From contig NZ_PITQ01000015.1 in the NCBI RefSeq assembly GCF_002834385.1, positions 60,804 through 124,803 on the forward strand: 64,000 nt of DNA, read 5' to 3'. Below the pieces are notes generated by a model. It ran no database searches. It was not told where the DNA came from and was given only the letters and a program-made list of their open reading frames with translations. Source of the stretch: Rahnella sp. AA. GTDB lineage: Bacteria > Pseudomonadota > Gammaproteobacteria > Enterobacterales > Enterobacteriaceae. Positions 35,748 through 45,396 of the stretch are shown in pieces (within the stretch, counting starts at the first letter, position 1; every line of letters begins with the position of its first letter). The translations under genes were made by a program, and so were the position numbers.

Positions 35748-35759
35748 TGCTGTTACTCC

Positions 35760-35810
35760 GTATACCGTTTTGTTTATTAATCGTATACCTGAAAACTATT
35801 TTTTGTATAC
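35760..35810. promoter_or_regulatory. Three GTATAC sites, probable HpxS operator
   Basis: Identical palindromic hexamers GTATAC at 35760-35765, 35783-35788 and 35805-35810, spaced 23 and 22 bp (about two helical turns). Two carry CGTATACC and one TGTATACA. FadR-type GntR proteins bind short palindromes of this kind. They lie 13-63 bp upstream of the hpxS start. Confidence 0.6.
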
Positions 35811-35823
35811 AAGAAGTGAAATT

Positions 35824-35839
35824 TGGCCTGATTCATGCA
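35824..35839 (+). promoter_or_regulatory. Weak sigma-54-like site before the permease gene
   Basis: TGGCCT-GATTC-ATGCA keeps GG and GC at the right 12-bp offset but differs from consensus at three positions. A start near 35851 would give a 74-nt leader for the NCS1 gene. Confidence 0.35.
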
Positions 35840-35924
35840 GTGTTCCCGTGACTGCTTTTTACCTTTGGGCAGCCGGTATCCGGCTTCCGACTTTTACATG
35901 TTGTTTATGACAGGAGCACGATTT

Positions 35925-37427
35925 ATGCCAAATCAGGAAATCACCTCCGCCACGGCACCCGCTGAGCGGAGCGCCGGTATCATCAAACCTTATTACAGCC
36001 CGCGGCTGTGTAACGATGATTTAGCTCCCACCCGCGACCAAAACTGGAGCTGGTACAACATATTTTCTTTCTGGATGTCCGATGTACACAGCATGGGCGG
36101 CTATGTGGTCGCAGCGAGTTTCTTCACACTCGGCCTGACCAGCTGGCAGGTTTTGCTGTGTTTGCTGTGCGGGATTTGTATTGTGCAGATTTGCGCGAAT
36201 CTGGTGGCAAAGCCAAGCCAGCAAGCGGGCGTGCCCTACGCGGTGATTTGCCGTCAGGCATTTGGTGTCTTTGGCGCGAACATTCCGGCGGTGATCCGCG
36301 GGCTGATCGCGTTTGCGTGGTATGGCATTCAGACCTATCTGGCGGCCAGCGCACTGATGCTGGTGTTGCTGAAATTCTTCCCGTCCCTGACGCCGCTGAC
36401 CGTGCCGCACTGGCTGGGTTTATCTGCGCTGGGCTGGATTTGTTTCGGCATCATGTGGGTGTTGCAGGCGATGGTGTTCTGGCATGGGATGAGCGCCATC
36501 AAACGGTTTATCGACGTTGCGGGCCCTGCGGTTTATGTCGTGATGCTGATGCTGGCCGGATGGATTTTGTATAAAACCGGGCTGAGCAATATCTCTTTCA
36601 CGCTGTCGACAAAAACGCTGACCGTCGGCCAGCAGGGCTGGGAAATGCTGACCGCCACGGCGCTGGTCGTCTCTTACTTCTCCGGTCCGCTGCTGAACTT
36701 CGGTGACTTCTCACGCTACGGTAAAAGCATGGGTGAAATCCGTCGGGGCAACCGCTGGGGCCTGCCGTTTAACTTCCTGCTGTTCTCGATTGTCACCGTT
36801 GTTATCGTATCCGGTACACAATCCCTGTTTGGCCAGATGATTACTGACCCGATTGAAACCGTCAGCCGTGTGGGTAACAGCGTCGCGGTCGCGCTCGGTT
36901 TGCTGACGATGATCATCGCGACGATTGGTATCAATATTGTGGCGAACTTCGTGTCACCGGCATTCGACTTCTCTAACTGTTCACCACAGAAAATCAGTTT
37001 CCGCACCGGCGGGATGATTGCCGCCGTCGGCTCTGTTTTGCTGACACCGTGGAACCTGTTCCAGTCACCGGAGCTGATCCACTACACGCTCGACGTTCTC
37101 GGGGCATTCATCGGGCCACTGTTCGGCATTCTGCTGGCGGATTATTACCTGATCAAACGCGGTCATATGGATGTCGATGCGCTGTTTAACGCCTCTCCTT
37201 CCGGCCGATACTGGTATCGCAACGGGTTCAACCCGAAAGCTATCGCGGCGCTGGTGCCTGCGGTGCTGATTGGTCTGGTTATTAGCTTTACGCCAGACCT
37301 GCATCAGGTGGCGAATTTCAGCTGGTTCATCGGAGCATTTCTGGCAGGCGGTTTTTATCGCTATATCGCCCGTCATGACCGCGCAGCAAGTAACGCGATG
37401 GGCTATATGAAAACAGAAGTGGAATAA
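35925..37427 (+). CDS. NCS1-family permease, probably for allantoin (PucI-like)
   Basis: 500 residues from ATG 35925, behind AGGAG. About twelve membrane segments. NCS1 hallmarks: RLCNDDLAPTRDQNWSWYNI, FWMSDVHSMGGYVVAAS, GVPYAVICRQAFGVFGANIP and PLLNFGDFSRYGKS. The N-W-YNIF motif and neighbours racemase and allantoinase favour allantoin or hydantoin as cargo, by proton or sodium symport. Urate or another purine is possible. Confidence 0.85.
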   Translation: MPNQEITSATAPAERSAGIIKPYYSPRLCNDDLAPTRDQNWSWYNIFSFWMSDVHSMGGYVVAASFFTLGLTSWQVLLCLLCGICIVQICANLVAKPSQQAGVPYAVICRQAFGVFGANIPAVIRGLIAFAWYGIQTYLAASALMLVLLKFFPSLTPLTVPHWLGLSALGWICFGIMWVLQAMVFWHGMSAIKRFIDVAGPAVYVVMLMLAGWILYKTGLSNISFTLSTKTLTVGQQGWEMLTATALVVSYFSGPLLNFGDFSRYGKSMGEIRRGNRWGLPFNFLLFSIVTVVIVSGTQSLFGQMITDPIETVSRVGNSVAVALGLLTMIIATIGINIVANFVSPAFDFSNCSPQKISFRTGGMIAAVGSVLLTPWNLFQSPELIHYTLDVLGAFIGPLFGILLADYYLIKRGHMDVDALFNASPSGRYWYRNGFNPKAIAALVPAVLIGLVISFTPDLHQVANFSWFIGAFLAGGFYRYIARHDRAASNAMGYMKTEVE

Positions 37428-37472
37428 CGCATTACCACAGGAAGAAAAATAGCCAGGAAGGCTGAAACGACG

Positions 37473-37502
37473 AAGCCCTGAGTGATTTCTCACTCAGGGC
37501 TT
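37473..37502. terminator. Bidirectional hairpin between the permease gene and tRNA-Asp
   Basis: AAGCCCTGAGTG (37473-37484) / CACTCAGGGCTT (37491-37502), a 12-bp perfect stem with a 6-nt loop, between convergent units. T-runs are short, so efficiency is uncertain. Confidence 0.65.
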
Positions 37503-37510
37503 CTGAATAG

Positions 37511-37587
37511 TGGCGGAACGGACGGGGCTCGAACCCGCGACCCCCTGCGTGACAGGCAGGTATTCTAACCAACTGAACTACCGCTCC
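37511..37587 (-). tRNA. aspV: tRNA-Asp (GTC), aspV-like
   Basis: 77 nt on the minus strand, GGAGCGGTAGTTCAGTTGG ... GTTCGAGCCCC ... TTCCGCCA with encoded CCA. Anticodon GTC at 37553-37551. Very close to E. coli tRNA-Asp as I remember it. Its place just downstream of dnaQ is that of E. coli aspV. Identical in sequence to the copy at 63874-63950. Confidence 0.97.
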
Positions 37588-37726
37588 GCGTTTTGTTCTG
37601 GTTAAGAACGAGGCGGATATTAAGGAATGCCCGCCATTACGTCAATGCTTTTCCTGATATTTCCTACCGACTGCACAGTTTTTCCACACTGCGGATATTT
37701 TCAATACAAATCGCAGAAAACGCGCG

Positions 37727-38464
37727 TCACGAGCGCCATAAACAGCTACCGCCCTTTTTCACCACCAAATCTAGCCGTTCTTCATGCCACGCCAGCTCCT
37801 GTTCTGAAGCCGTAATGACTTTCAGCCCGGAGGCAGGGCGCGCCACGCGCTGGATCCCCAACCCGTCAGCCCCGGTATTTTGTTCACCTTCATGGGTGAA
37901 TTTGATACTGGTCTGCCCGCCGGTCATCATCAGATAAACTTCTGAAAGAATTTCGGAGTCAAGCAATGCGCCGTGCAGCGTTCGTTTGCTGTTGTCGATC
38001 AGGTAGCGATCGCTCAGCGCATCGAGGTTGTTACGCTTGCCGGGAAACAGCTTACGCGCCATCGCCAGGCTGTCGGTGATTTTGCAGAAGGTTTCGGTTT
38101 TCGGCAGATTACGGCCGAGCATGTCGAACTCGTAATCCATAAAACCGATGTCGAACGTTGCGTTATGAATGACTAATTCTGCACCGCGAATGTATTCGAT
38201 AAAATCGTCGGCGATTTCAGCAAACGTGGGTTTATCGGCCAGGAATTCGTCACTGATACCGTGAACGCCGAACGCTTCGGGATCGACCAGACGATCGGGC
38301 TTGAGGTAGACATGGAAATTGCGGCCGGTCAGGCGACGGTTGATCACCTCAACGGCACCGATCTCAATAATCCGGTGTCCTTCATAGTGAACGCCGAGCT
38401 TATTCATACCGGTGGTTTCGGTATCGAGAACGACGATCCTGTTAGATGTGTTGTGTAAATCCAT
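37727..38464 (-). CDS. dnaQ: DNA polymerase III epsilon subunit (3'-5' exonuclease)
   Basis: 245 residues. DEDDh exonuclease motifs: Exo I VLDTETTG (Asp14, Glu16), Exo II LVIHNATFDIGFMD, Exo III LHGALLDSEILSEVY. The C-terminal tail is the polymerase-alpha tether. Proofreading subunit of the replicase. In E. coli rnhA diverges directly from dnaQ; here aguB-aguA lie between. Confidence 0.97.
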   Translation of the reverse strand: MDLHNTSNRIVVLDTETTGMNKLGVHYEGHRIIEIGAVEVINRRLTGRNFHVYLKPDRLVDPEAFGVHGISDEFLADKPTFAEIADDFIEYIRGAELVIHNATFDIGFMDYEFDMLGRNLPKTETFCKITDSLAMARKLFPGKRNNLDALSDRYLIDNSKRTLHGALLDSEILSEVYLMMTGGQTSIKFTHEGEQNTGADGLGIQRVARPASGLKVITASEQELAWHEERLDLVVKKGGSCLWRS

Positions 38465-38565
38465 GGCTCATTACCCACTGTAACGGATGCATGCGAAATT
38501 GTGCTCAGGGTATCATCAGGCAGGCGATTAAGTCATTCAATGGCGCACAGACTGTAACGATGAAG

Positions 38566-38601
38566 AACGGTTAGCGGCACGTTGTTGCACCGCTAACCGT
38601 T
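38566..38601 (-). terminator. Terminator after aguA
   Basis: AACGGTTAGCGG (38566-38577) / CCGCTAACCGTT (38590-38601), a perfect 12-bp stem 4 nt past the aguA stop, followed on the minus strand by CTTCATC. It separates aguA from dnaQ. Confidence 0.7.
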
Positions 38602-38604
38602 TAA

Positions 38605-39690
38605 TTACGCGGGGATCTGCTGGGTAATGCAGTGGATATTGCCGCCGCCCAGAAGAATTTCGCGAGCCGGAATACCGGTTATCTCGTAATCAGGATACAT
38701 CTCGCCAAACAGCGCTTCAGCCTGATTATCGGTTTCAGGATCCAGCAACGGGAAGATAATGTGTTTATTGCTGATCAGGTAATTGACGTAAGAGGCCGCC
38801 AGACGGTTGCCTTCATGACGCTCAATCGCAGTGCCCGGCAATACGCCAATCGCCTCTTCCGCAGTGGCATGCATAACCGGAGGGGAAGGCATCTTCCAGA
38901 TTTTCAGGCTACGCCCTTGTGCATCTTTTGACGCTTCCAGCACCTTTAATGCCGCAGCGGACCGCGCATATTGTGGATCTGACCGGTCGTCAGTCCAGTG
39001 TAATGCCACTTCTCCCGGACGAACGAAGCAACACATATTGTCAATATGGCCGTCAGTTTCATCGTTAAACACGCCATCTTCAAGCCAGATAAATTGCTTA
39101 ACGCCGAGATATTCCCGCAACGCCGCCTCGATCTCTTCCTTAGACAGGTCCGGGTTACGGTTCGGGTTGAGCAGGCATTCGGCCGTGGTCAGTAAGGTCC
39201 CTTCCCCGTCAACGTGGATAGACCCCCCTTCAAGCACCAGATCCGTCGAAACATACGGTATATGGTGATAGTCAGCCACCTGACGGGCCACCCGCTGGTC
39301 GCGCTCCCAACTGGTGTAGAGGCCGCCGTGGAAGCCTCCCCAGGCATTAAACGTCCAGTCAATGGCCAGACGCCCGCCCTGCGGGTTGACCACAATGGTC
39401 GGGCCGGTATCGCGCATCCATGCATCATCGCTTTCTATTTCCACCAGCGTAATTTGTGCTGGCATGACGTCACGGGCGTTATCCATTTCGGCAGCGGGAA
39501 CCGCCATAAACACCGGTGTTTTGGTCGCGATAGCCGCAGCTACATGGGCAAAAGCCAGTTGCGCCGGGCGCCCGTTCGAGCGCCAGTTATCTGTTCGATA
39601 AGGCCAGATCATCCATACCGCTTGCTGTGCGGCCCACTCGGCAGGCATCGCAAAACCTTCACGCAGGGGTGAGACAGGAAGAGAGGACAT
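38605..39690 (-). CDS. aguA: Agmatine deiminase
   Basis: 361 residues of the PPAD superfamily. [39 protein letters not shown] and the catalytic Cys in [13 protein letters not shown] near the end. Converts agmatine to N-carbamoylputrescine and ammonia. 3 nt downstream of aguB. Confidence 0.95.
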   Translation of the reverse strand: MSSLPVSPLREGFAMPAEWAAQQAVWMIWPYRTDNWRSNGRPAQLAFAHVAAAIATKTPVFMAVPAAEMDNARDVMPAQITLVEIESDDAWMRDTGPTIVVNPQGGRLAIDWTFNAWGGFHGGLYTSWERDQRVARQVADYHHIPYVSTDLVLEGGSIHVDGEGTLLTTAECLLNPNRNPDLSKEEIEAALREYLGVKQFIWLEDGVFNDETDGHIDNMCCFVRPGEVALHWTDDRSDPQYARSAAALKVLEASKDAQGRSLKIWKMPSPPVMHATAEEAIGVLPGTAIERHEGNRLAASYVNYLISNKHIIFPLLDPETDNQAEALFGEMYPDYEITGIPAREILLGGGNIHCITQQIPA

Positions 39691-39693
39691 CAG

Positions 39694-40578
39694 TTATTTC
39701 CTCGTTGAACCGTCTGAGGTGGCAATCGCACCGTACATTTCCGGGCGACGGTCGCGGAACAGGCCCCATGAAGCACGCTGAGCAGCTATCGCATCTAAAT
39801 CAAAAGTGTGTACCAGCACGGTTTCTTCGGTTTTACCGGCCTGAGCAACCAGTTCTCCGGTCTGATCGGCAATGAATGAAGAACCGTAGAAGGTCATTTC
39901 ATAATCAGGAATGAATTTACTTTTTTCCGTACCGATGCGGTTCGACGCGATCACCGGCACCAGGTTTGCCGCCGCGTGGCCTTGCTGAACACGGGTCCAG
40001 TGCGGCTGGCTGTCAATTTCCGGATACGCTGGCTCTGAACCAATCGCCGTCGGGTAGAAGATGATTTCTGCACCCTGCAATGCCAGGCAACGCGCGGTTT
40101 CCGGGAACCACTGATCCCAGCAAATCCCCACGCCAATTTTCGCATAACGGGTATTCCAGACTTTGAAACCGGTATCGCCAGGAATGAAGAATTGTTTTTC
40201 CTGATAGGCCGGGCCGTTTGGAATGTGCGTTTTGCGATAAACATCCAGCACACTGCCGTCAGCGTCAATCATGACCAGCGAGTTGTAATAGGCGTTGTTG
40301 CACTTCTCGAAGAAACTCAGCGGCAGCACCACTTCGAGTTCTTTTGCGAGTGCTGAGAAATGACGGATGAGCGGGCTGTTGGCCAGCTCCTGCGCCAGGC
40401 CGTAGTGTTCCGGGCTCTGATCGATACAGAAGTACGGTGCGGCAAAAAGTTCCTGAATCAGAATGACTTGCGCGCCCTTGGAATGTGCCTCGCGAACCAG
40501 TTTTTCGGCATTAACAATATTCTTTTCCAAATCCCAGCTGCAGCTCATTTGTGTTGCAGAAACCGTTACATTTCTCAT
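39694..40578 (-). CDS. aguB: N-carbamoylputrescine amidase
   Basis: 294 residues of the nitrilase family. Triad: Glu in LIQELFAAPYF, Lys in YRKTHIPNGP, Cys in GVGICWDQWFPE. Makes putrescine with ammonia and CO2 from the AguA product, so the pair is an ADI-independent putrescine route. First gene of aguBA. The pair separates dnaQ from rnhA. Confidence 0.95.
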   Translation of the reverse strand: MRNVTVSATQMSCSWDLEKNIVNAEKLVREAHSKGAQVILIQELFAAPYFCIDQSPEHYGLAQELANSPLIRHFSALAKELEVVLPLSFFEKCNNAYYNSLVMIDADGSVLDVYRKTHIPNGPAYQEKQFFIPGDTGFKVWNTRYAKIGVGICWDQWFPETARCLALQGAEIIFYPTAIGSEPAYPEIDSQPHWTRVQQGHAAANLVPVIASNRIGTEKSKFIPDYEMTFYGSSFIADQTGELVAQAGKTEETVLVHTFDLDAIAAQRASWGLFRDRRPEMYGAIATSDGSTRK

Positions 40579-40849
40579 CAGACATCCTTAAAGCATTGAA
40601 AAATTTGCAGTGAAAAAACCATGAAAGACGGAACTCACTCAGAGTTTTGAACTGCCACTCTGCCTTTTCCTATTATATTGCAAAAGACAGCGCTCTCCAG
40701 CCTAAAGAGTGATGAATGCCCAGATATCCTGTTGCAAAAGCCCCTCATCGCCCCTCTTTCAGACAGTTGCACCCCAAGAAATTACTGTGCCCGGCAGGAC
40801 GGTTTATGTCAGACTTGGTTTTTATATTTGATGAAAGAGCCTGCCAGAG

Positions 40850-41317
40850 ATGACCAAACAGGTAGAAATTTTCACCGACGGCTCCTGCCTCGGCAACCCC
40901 GGCCCCGGCGGTTTCGGTGCAATTTTACGCTATAAACAACACGAAAAAGAGTTCAGCGCGGGTTTCCGCCTGACCACGAATAACCGCATGGAAATGATGG
41001 CGGCCATTGTTGCGCTCGAAGCCCTTTCCACACCGTGCGAAGTCACGTTAAGCACCGACAGCCAGTATGTGCGCCAGGGAATTACCACCTGGATCCACAA
41101 CTGGAAAAAACGCGGCTGGAAAACCGCAGATAAAAAACCGGTGAAAAACGTCGATTTATGGAAGCGTCTTGATGCCGCAATTCAGACTCACCAGTTGAAC
41201 TGGATGTGGGTAAAAGGCCACGCAGGTCATCCTGAGAACGAACGCTGCGACGTGCTGGCAAAAGAAGCGGCGGGCAATCCGACGCTGGAAGATGTGGGTT
41301 ATCAGGCGGAGAGTTAA
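40850..41317 (+). CDS. rnhA: Ribonuclease HI
   Basis: 155 residues. Catalytic DEDD: Asp in [14 protein letters not shown], Glu in [10 protein letters not shown], Asp in TDSQYVRQG, Asp in NERCDVLA. Handle region [15 protein letters not shown]. Removes RNA from RNA-DNA hybrids. Convergent with yafS. The ribosome site before the ATG is weak. Confidence 0.97.
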   Translation: MTKQVEIFTDGSCLGNPGPGGFGAILRYKQHEKEFSAGFRLTTNNRMEMMAAIVALEALSTPCEVTLSTDSQYVRQGITTWIHNWKKRGWKTADKKPVKNVDLWKRLDAAIQTHQLNWMWVKGHAGHPENERCDVLAKEAAGNPTLEDVGYQAES

Positions 41318-41338
41318 ACGGCCGCGCATCGGGTACAC

Positions 41339-42064
41339 TCAGTCCCGATGCTCTTCCCGATAGCTTTTTGTCGCCCCGACGGCCTGCTGTATTTTCTGTT
41401 TCTGCGCGTGAACTTTTTTCGCCGTTGGCGTCAGCGGGAACGTGCGTTTACGGGCGATAATTAACGTCATGCAGCCCAGCGCGGGCAGATGCGTGCTCAG
41501 TAATTTGCCGCCATTCTTTTTCCACGGCAGCACATGAAAACGCCGGTGAACCATCACTTCATAATTGAGCAAAGACAGCCAGTCTAACAGCCGCATCTGC
41601 GTAAACAGACGGCTGCTGTAGGGTTGCCGTTTACGAAAGAACGGCATCAGTTTCCCGATACCTAACAGACTCAGCGGGTTAAAGCTGCTCAGCACCATCC
41701 AGCCATCATCAATCAGCACGCGATCGACTTCACGCAGGATGCGGTGCGGGTCATCGGCATACGCCAGCGTATGGCTTAGCAGGCAGGCATCGACCGATTT
41801 CGCCGCAAACGGTAAATAGTAAGGATCGCCCCTGACGTGCAGCCCTTCGCCTTCGGGTGCAAAGTTAACCTGATGTGAGATAGGACAGGCTTCTGCGTTG
41901 ATTTCGGCACTTAATGCGCCGATTTTCAGCAGATGAAAACCGTAGAGTTTTCCCCACCAGGGTTGCAGTTGTTGCTCAAGCGCGGCACGGTAATAGTCCC
42001 CACAGGGAATATCTTCCCAGGATGCCGGTGCAACAATGGTCTTACGGGCGCGGGCTGGTCGCAT
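41339..42064 (-). CDS. yafS: YafS, SAM-dependent methyltransferase
   Basis: 241 residues. Methyltransferase (type 11) core with [26 protein letters not shown] and [27 protein letters not shown]. Substrate unknown. Divergent from gloB across 43 bp and convergent with rnhA, exactly as in E. coli. Confidence 0.9.
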   Translation of the reverse strand: MRPARARKTIVAPASWEDIPCGDYYRAALEQQLQPWWGKLYGFHLLKIGALSAEINAEACPISHQVNFAPEGEGLHVRGDPYYLPFAAKSVDACLLSHTLAYADDPHRILREVDRVLIDDGWMVLSSFNPLSLLGIGKLMPFFRKRQPYSSRLFTQMRLLDWLSLLNYEVMVHRRFHVLPWKKNGGKLLSTHLPALGCMTLIIARKRTFPLTPTAKKVHAQKQKIQQAVGATKSYREEHRD

Positions 42065-42107
42065 ATTTTATTATCTTCTTTCAAGCAGTTGCCAAAGAGA
42101 GGTTGCC

Positions 42108-42863
42108 ATGAATCTTATCAGTATTCCTGCCCTGCAGGACAATTACATTTGGATGCTCGATGACCAGAAAGGCCATTGCCTGATTGTGGACCCCGGTGAA
42201 GCGGCGCCTGTTTTAGCCGCTCTGAAAAAGGCGAATTTAACGCCAACAGCGATCCTCTTAACACATCATCATCACGACCATGTGGGTGGCGTAAACGAAA
42301 TTTCCAGCCATTTTCCGGGTGTAAAAGTGTACGGACCTCACGAAACTGAGAACAAGTTTAGTCAGATTAGTCTTAAAAACGGCGATAAATTGGTAATTGG
42401 CGGTCTGGAATGGCAGATCTTTGCTACGCCCGGCCACACACTTGGTCACATTTCATACTATAGCGCGCCTTATCTTTTTTGCGGAGACACGATGTTTTCC
42501 GCCGGATGTGGCCGTCTGTTCGAAGGAACGCCGGAGCAAATGTACCAGTCGTTTCAACGGTTAGCGACGCTGCCTGACGAAACATTAGTCTGCGCGGCGC
42601 ACGAGTACACTCTCTCAAATCTTAAGTTTGCGCGTGCCATTTTACCGGAGGATCAGGCTATTCATTCTCATGAGCACAAAGTGCAACAAATGCGGGAAAA
42701 GGGACAATCTTCCCTGCCATCAACGCTGGGTCTTGAGCGTAAAATTAATGTCTTTTTACGTTGCGATGATATTGATTTACAAAACAAATTAAACCTTAAC
42801 GATGCATTAAGGACAGGCTCGCAGGTTTTCGCCTATTTAAGGGCACTCAAGGACACCTTCTAA
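42108..42863 (+). CDS. gloB: Hydroxyacylglutathione hydrolase (glyoxalase II)
   Basis: 251 residues from ATG 42108 ([19 protein letters not shown]), behind AGAGAGG. Metallo-beta-lactamase fold with [41 protein letters not shown] and AAHEYTLSN. It completes methylglyoxal detoxification by hydrolysing S-lactoylglutathione. Confidence 0.96.
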   Translation: MNLISIPALQDNYIWMLDDQKGHCLIVDPGEAAPVLAALKKANLTPTAILLTHHHHDHVGGVNEISSHFPGVKVYGPHETENKFSQISLKNGDKLVIGGLEWQIFATPGHTLGHISYYSAPYLFCGDTMFSAGCGRLFEGTPEQMYQSFQRLATLPDETLVCAAHEYTLSNLKFARAILPEDQAIHSHEHKVQQMREKGQSSLPSTLGLERKINVFLRCDDIDLQNKLNLNDALRTGSQVFAYLRALKDTF

Positions 42864-42932
42864 CCCCAAAGGTTGTGTTTTTTTTCGAAGCAAAGTATTA
42901 TCGCTCGTCTTTTAAGCAACTATGACACACAC

Positions 42933-44318
42933 ATGAAGGCAAACGCGATCCTAATAATCGCCTCCATGTTGCTCACAGGTTGCCAGGCGTCCAGGCAGGG
43001 CGTGAAGGTACCCGAGCAACATGCACAGAGTTTGTCTTCGGCAAGTCAAAGTGAAGCAGGACAGTACACAGATGATGGCCGAGCGGCCTCTGGGGGATGG
43101 TTGGATGGAAACGACACCCTCTCCCAACAAAATCTGTGGAACTTCATAGGCGACGAGCTGAAGATGAAGGTTCCGGATAATCCCCGGATCCGCGAGCAAA
43201 GAGTTAAATATTTAAAAAATAAGAGCTATCTCCACGATGTAACATTACGGGCAGAGCCGTACATGTACTGGATCACCGAGCAGATTAAGAAACGTAATAT
43301 GCCGATGGAACTGGTACTGCTACCCATAGTGGAGAGCGCTTTTGACCCAAAAGCAACCTCATCAGCTAACGCTGCTGGGTTGTGGCAGATCGTGCCACAG
43401 ACGGGTCGCAACTATGGTTTGAAACAAAACCAGTGGTATGACGGACGCCGCGATGTTGTGGCTTCGACGACTGCTGCGCTTGATATGATGCAACGCCTGA
43501 ACAAAATGTTTGGTGGTGACTGGTTACTGACCATTGCCGCATATAACAGTGGTGAAGGCCGCGTGATGCAAGCGGTGAAAGCCAATAAAGCGAAAGGTCG
43601 ATCGACTGACTTCTGGGCGCTGGCGCTTCCTCGTGAAACGTCAATTTACGTGCCTAAGATGTTAGCGCTGAGCGATATTTTAAAGCACAGCAAAAAATAC
43701 GGTATCAGCCTGCCGAAACCGAGTGAAGACCGTGCCCTGGCGCGTGTTGAAGTCGGCCAGCAGATGCAGTTGACCCAGGCCGCTGAAATGGCCGGGATGT
43801 CCCTGACGAAGCTGAAATCGTTTAACACTGGCTACAAGCAGGGTGTAACGGCGCCGAATGGCCCGCATTACATTGTGCTGCCGAAGGCGCATGCCAACCA
43901 GTTAAAAGACTCTCTGGCTGATGGTGATATTGCCGCAGTTCAGGAGACGAAACTGGCCAGCAACACTCCGTCAGGTGCAAAAGCGTACAAGGTTCGCTCC
44001 GGCGACAGCTTGTCCAGCATTGCAACCCGGCTGAATGTGAAAACCCGTGATTTACAGCGTTGGAACAATTTGCGCTCAGCAGGCGCGTTAAAAGTTGGGC
44101 AAACACTGCAAGTGGCGGATAACAGCGTCAGCAATACCAGCATCAACGGTGGCAGCATCACTTATCAGGTACGTAAAGGCGATTCGCTATCGAGCATTGC
44201 CAAGCGTCACGGCGTGAATATCAAAGATGTGATGCGCTGGAATGCGAATGCCGATAACCTGCAGCCGGGCAACAAGTTAACGTTGTTCGTCAGCAATAAG
44301 ATGAGCCCGGATACCTAA
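42933..44318 (+). CDS. mltD: Membrane-bound lytic murein transglycosylase D
   Basis: 461 residues from ATG 42933. Lipobox LLTGC (Cys17), SLT domain at about 105-215 with catalytic Glu134 (VESAFDPKATSSANAAGLWQ), and two LysM peptidoglycan-binding repeats at about 351-395 and 410-453. Cleaves murein glycan strands at the outer membrane. Downstream of gloB as in E. coli. Confidence 0.95.
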   Translation: MKANAILIIASMLLTGCQASRQGVKVPEQHAQSLSSASQSEAGQYTDDGRAASGGWLDGNDTLSQQNLWNFIGDELKMKVPDNPRIREQRVKYLKNKSYLHDVTLRAEPYMYWITEQIKKRNMPMELVLLPIVESAFDPKATSSANAAGLWQIVPQTGRNYGLKQNQWYDGRRDVVASTTAALDMMQRLNKMFGGDWLLTIAAYNSGEGRVMQAVKANKAKGRSTDFWALALPRETSIYVPKMLALSDILKHSKKYGISLPKPSEDRALARVEVGQQMQLTQAAEMAGMSLTKLKSFNTGYKQGVTAPNGPHYIVLPKAHANQLKDSLADGDIAAVQETKLASNTPSGAKAYKVRSGDSLSSIATRLNVKTRDLQRWNNLRSAGALKVGQTLQVADNSVSNTSINGGSITYQVRKGDSLSSIAKRHGVNIKDVMRWNANADNLQPGNKLTLFVSNKMSPDT

Positions 44319-44332
44319 AAAGTACCGACCAT

Positions 44333-44367
44333 AAAAAAGCACCCTGAACATTCCGGGTGCTTTTTTT
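44333..44367. terminator. Bidirectional terminator between mltD and yafD
   Basis: GCACCC (44339-44344) / GGGTGC (44355-44360), flanked by A6 on the left and T7 on the right, between convergent genes. Confidence 0.85.
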
Positions 44368-44401
44368 ATGCCTGCATTTTTTGACCAGCGAGAACTTAGC
44401 G

Positions 44402-45202
44402 TTATTGCGTCAGGGATTTACTGGCCAGGAACTCCACACGAAGCGGATTGTGGTCAGACGCGCGCGTTTCCATGACCGACGCACTCGTGACACTGAGATC
44501 ACGATAGAAAATGAAGTCCAACGGCCGGCCAAAAGCACGTTTGCGGTAATCGGAAGGAAAACGCACCTCCTCCAGATGAATATTCCCCGCAAAGCCAAAC
44601 AGTGCGTTGATGCGCTGTTTGCTCCAGGCATTGAAGTCCCCCGCCATAATCACCGGCCCTTTGTGGTTAGCAATTTGCTCACCAATCGGGTCAAGCTGCT
44701 TACTGTAGACGTCGATGCCGATACTGAAATTCACCGCGTGAATGTTCACAACCATCAGCAAGCGACCATCTAAAAGCGGATAGACCGTGACCAGCGCCGA
44801 TTTAGCCAGCCTCAGAAGCGGCTCACGCTCACGCAGCGGGCAACAATAAACCGGATGCGCCGCTGACAGCGTCATCACGCCAGAGGGGTGCTGAGGCAGC
44901 ATAAACGCCGGTACCTGATCGGCCGCCAGATAATTGGACGTTGCAAAACGAATCAGCTCCGGCGTGGTCTGCGCTTCCTGAAGCAACACCAGCTGCGCAT
45001 CTTTGCCGTAATCGCGCAGAACCGACAACCAGTCAGCCCGCTGCTGTTTAAATATATTCCACACCATGACGCGCAAAATATTCGAATTGGGTAGAGCAGC
45101 ACCCGGCGGCAAATCTGGCCCCAAATGTGCGAGGACTCCGGGAAAGATTTGCTCTGCGGGCTGACCTGCGACATACCTCATTGCATATGTTTTTTTCCGC
45201 AC
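44402..45202 (-). CDS. yafD: YafD, endonuclease/exonuclease/phosphatase family protein
   Basis: 266 residues from a GTG at 45202, chosen because it gives (M)[18 protein letters not shown], close to the E. coli start. EEP fold: [44 protein letters not shown] and the ending [13 protein letters not shown]. Function unknown; cytosolic. In E. coli it sits with yafC and mltD. The yafE gene found there is missing. Confidence 0.9.
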   Translation of the reverse strand: MRKKTYAMRYVAGQPAEQIFPGVLAHLGPDLPPGAALPNSNILRVMVWNIFKQQRADWLSVLRDYGKDAQLVLLQEAQTTPELIRFATSNYLAADQVPAFMLPQHPSGVMTLSAAHPVYCCPLREREPLLRLAKSALVTVYPLLDGRLLMVVNIHAVNFSIGIDVYSKQLDPIGEQIANHKGPVIMAGDFNAWSKQRINALFGFAGNIHLEEVRFPSDYRKRAFGRPLDFIFYRDLSVTSASVMETRASDHNPLRVEFLASKSLTQ

Positions 45203-45340
45203 GCTAATCGCCTGTATACCCGTTGTATCGATGCTATATGAGAGGATGACTCTCAGCGAAAGTTCAGTATACGCCTGCAGACGCTGAGGCCAAATCTGTT
45301 TACATTGGTATACAACCCGGTCACATCTACAGGCTAGCAT

Positions 45341-45373
45341 AAAAACAAAAACGGCCCGCCAGAGGCGAGCCGT
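45341..45373 (-). terminator. Terminator after the efflux MFS gene
   Basis: On the minus strand ACGGCTCGCC-TCT-GGCGGGCCGT followed by TTTTTGTTTTT, 24 nt past the stop. Confidence 0.85.
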
Positions 45374-45396
45374 GCAGACACAGAACGTTGTTAAAT

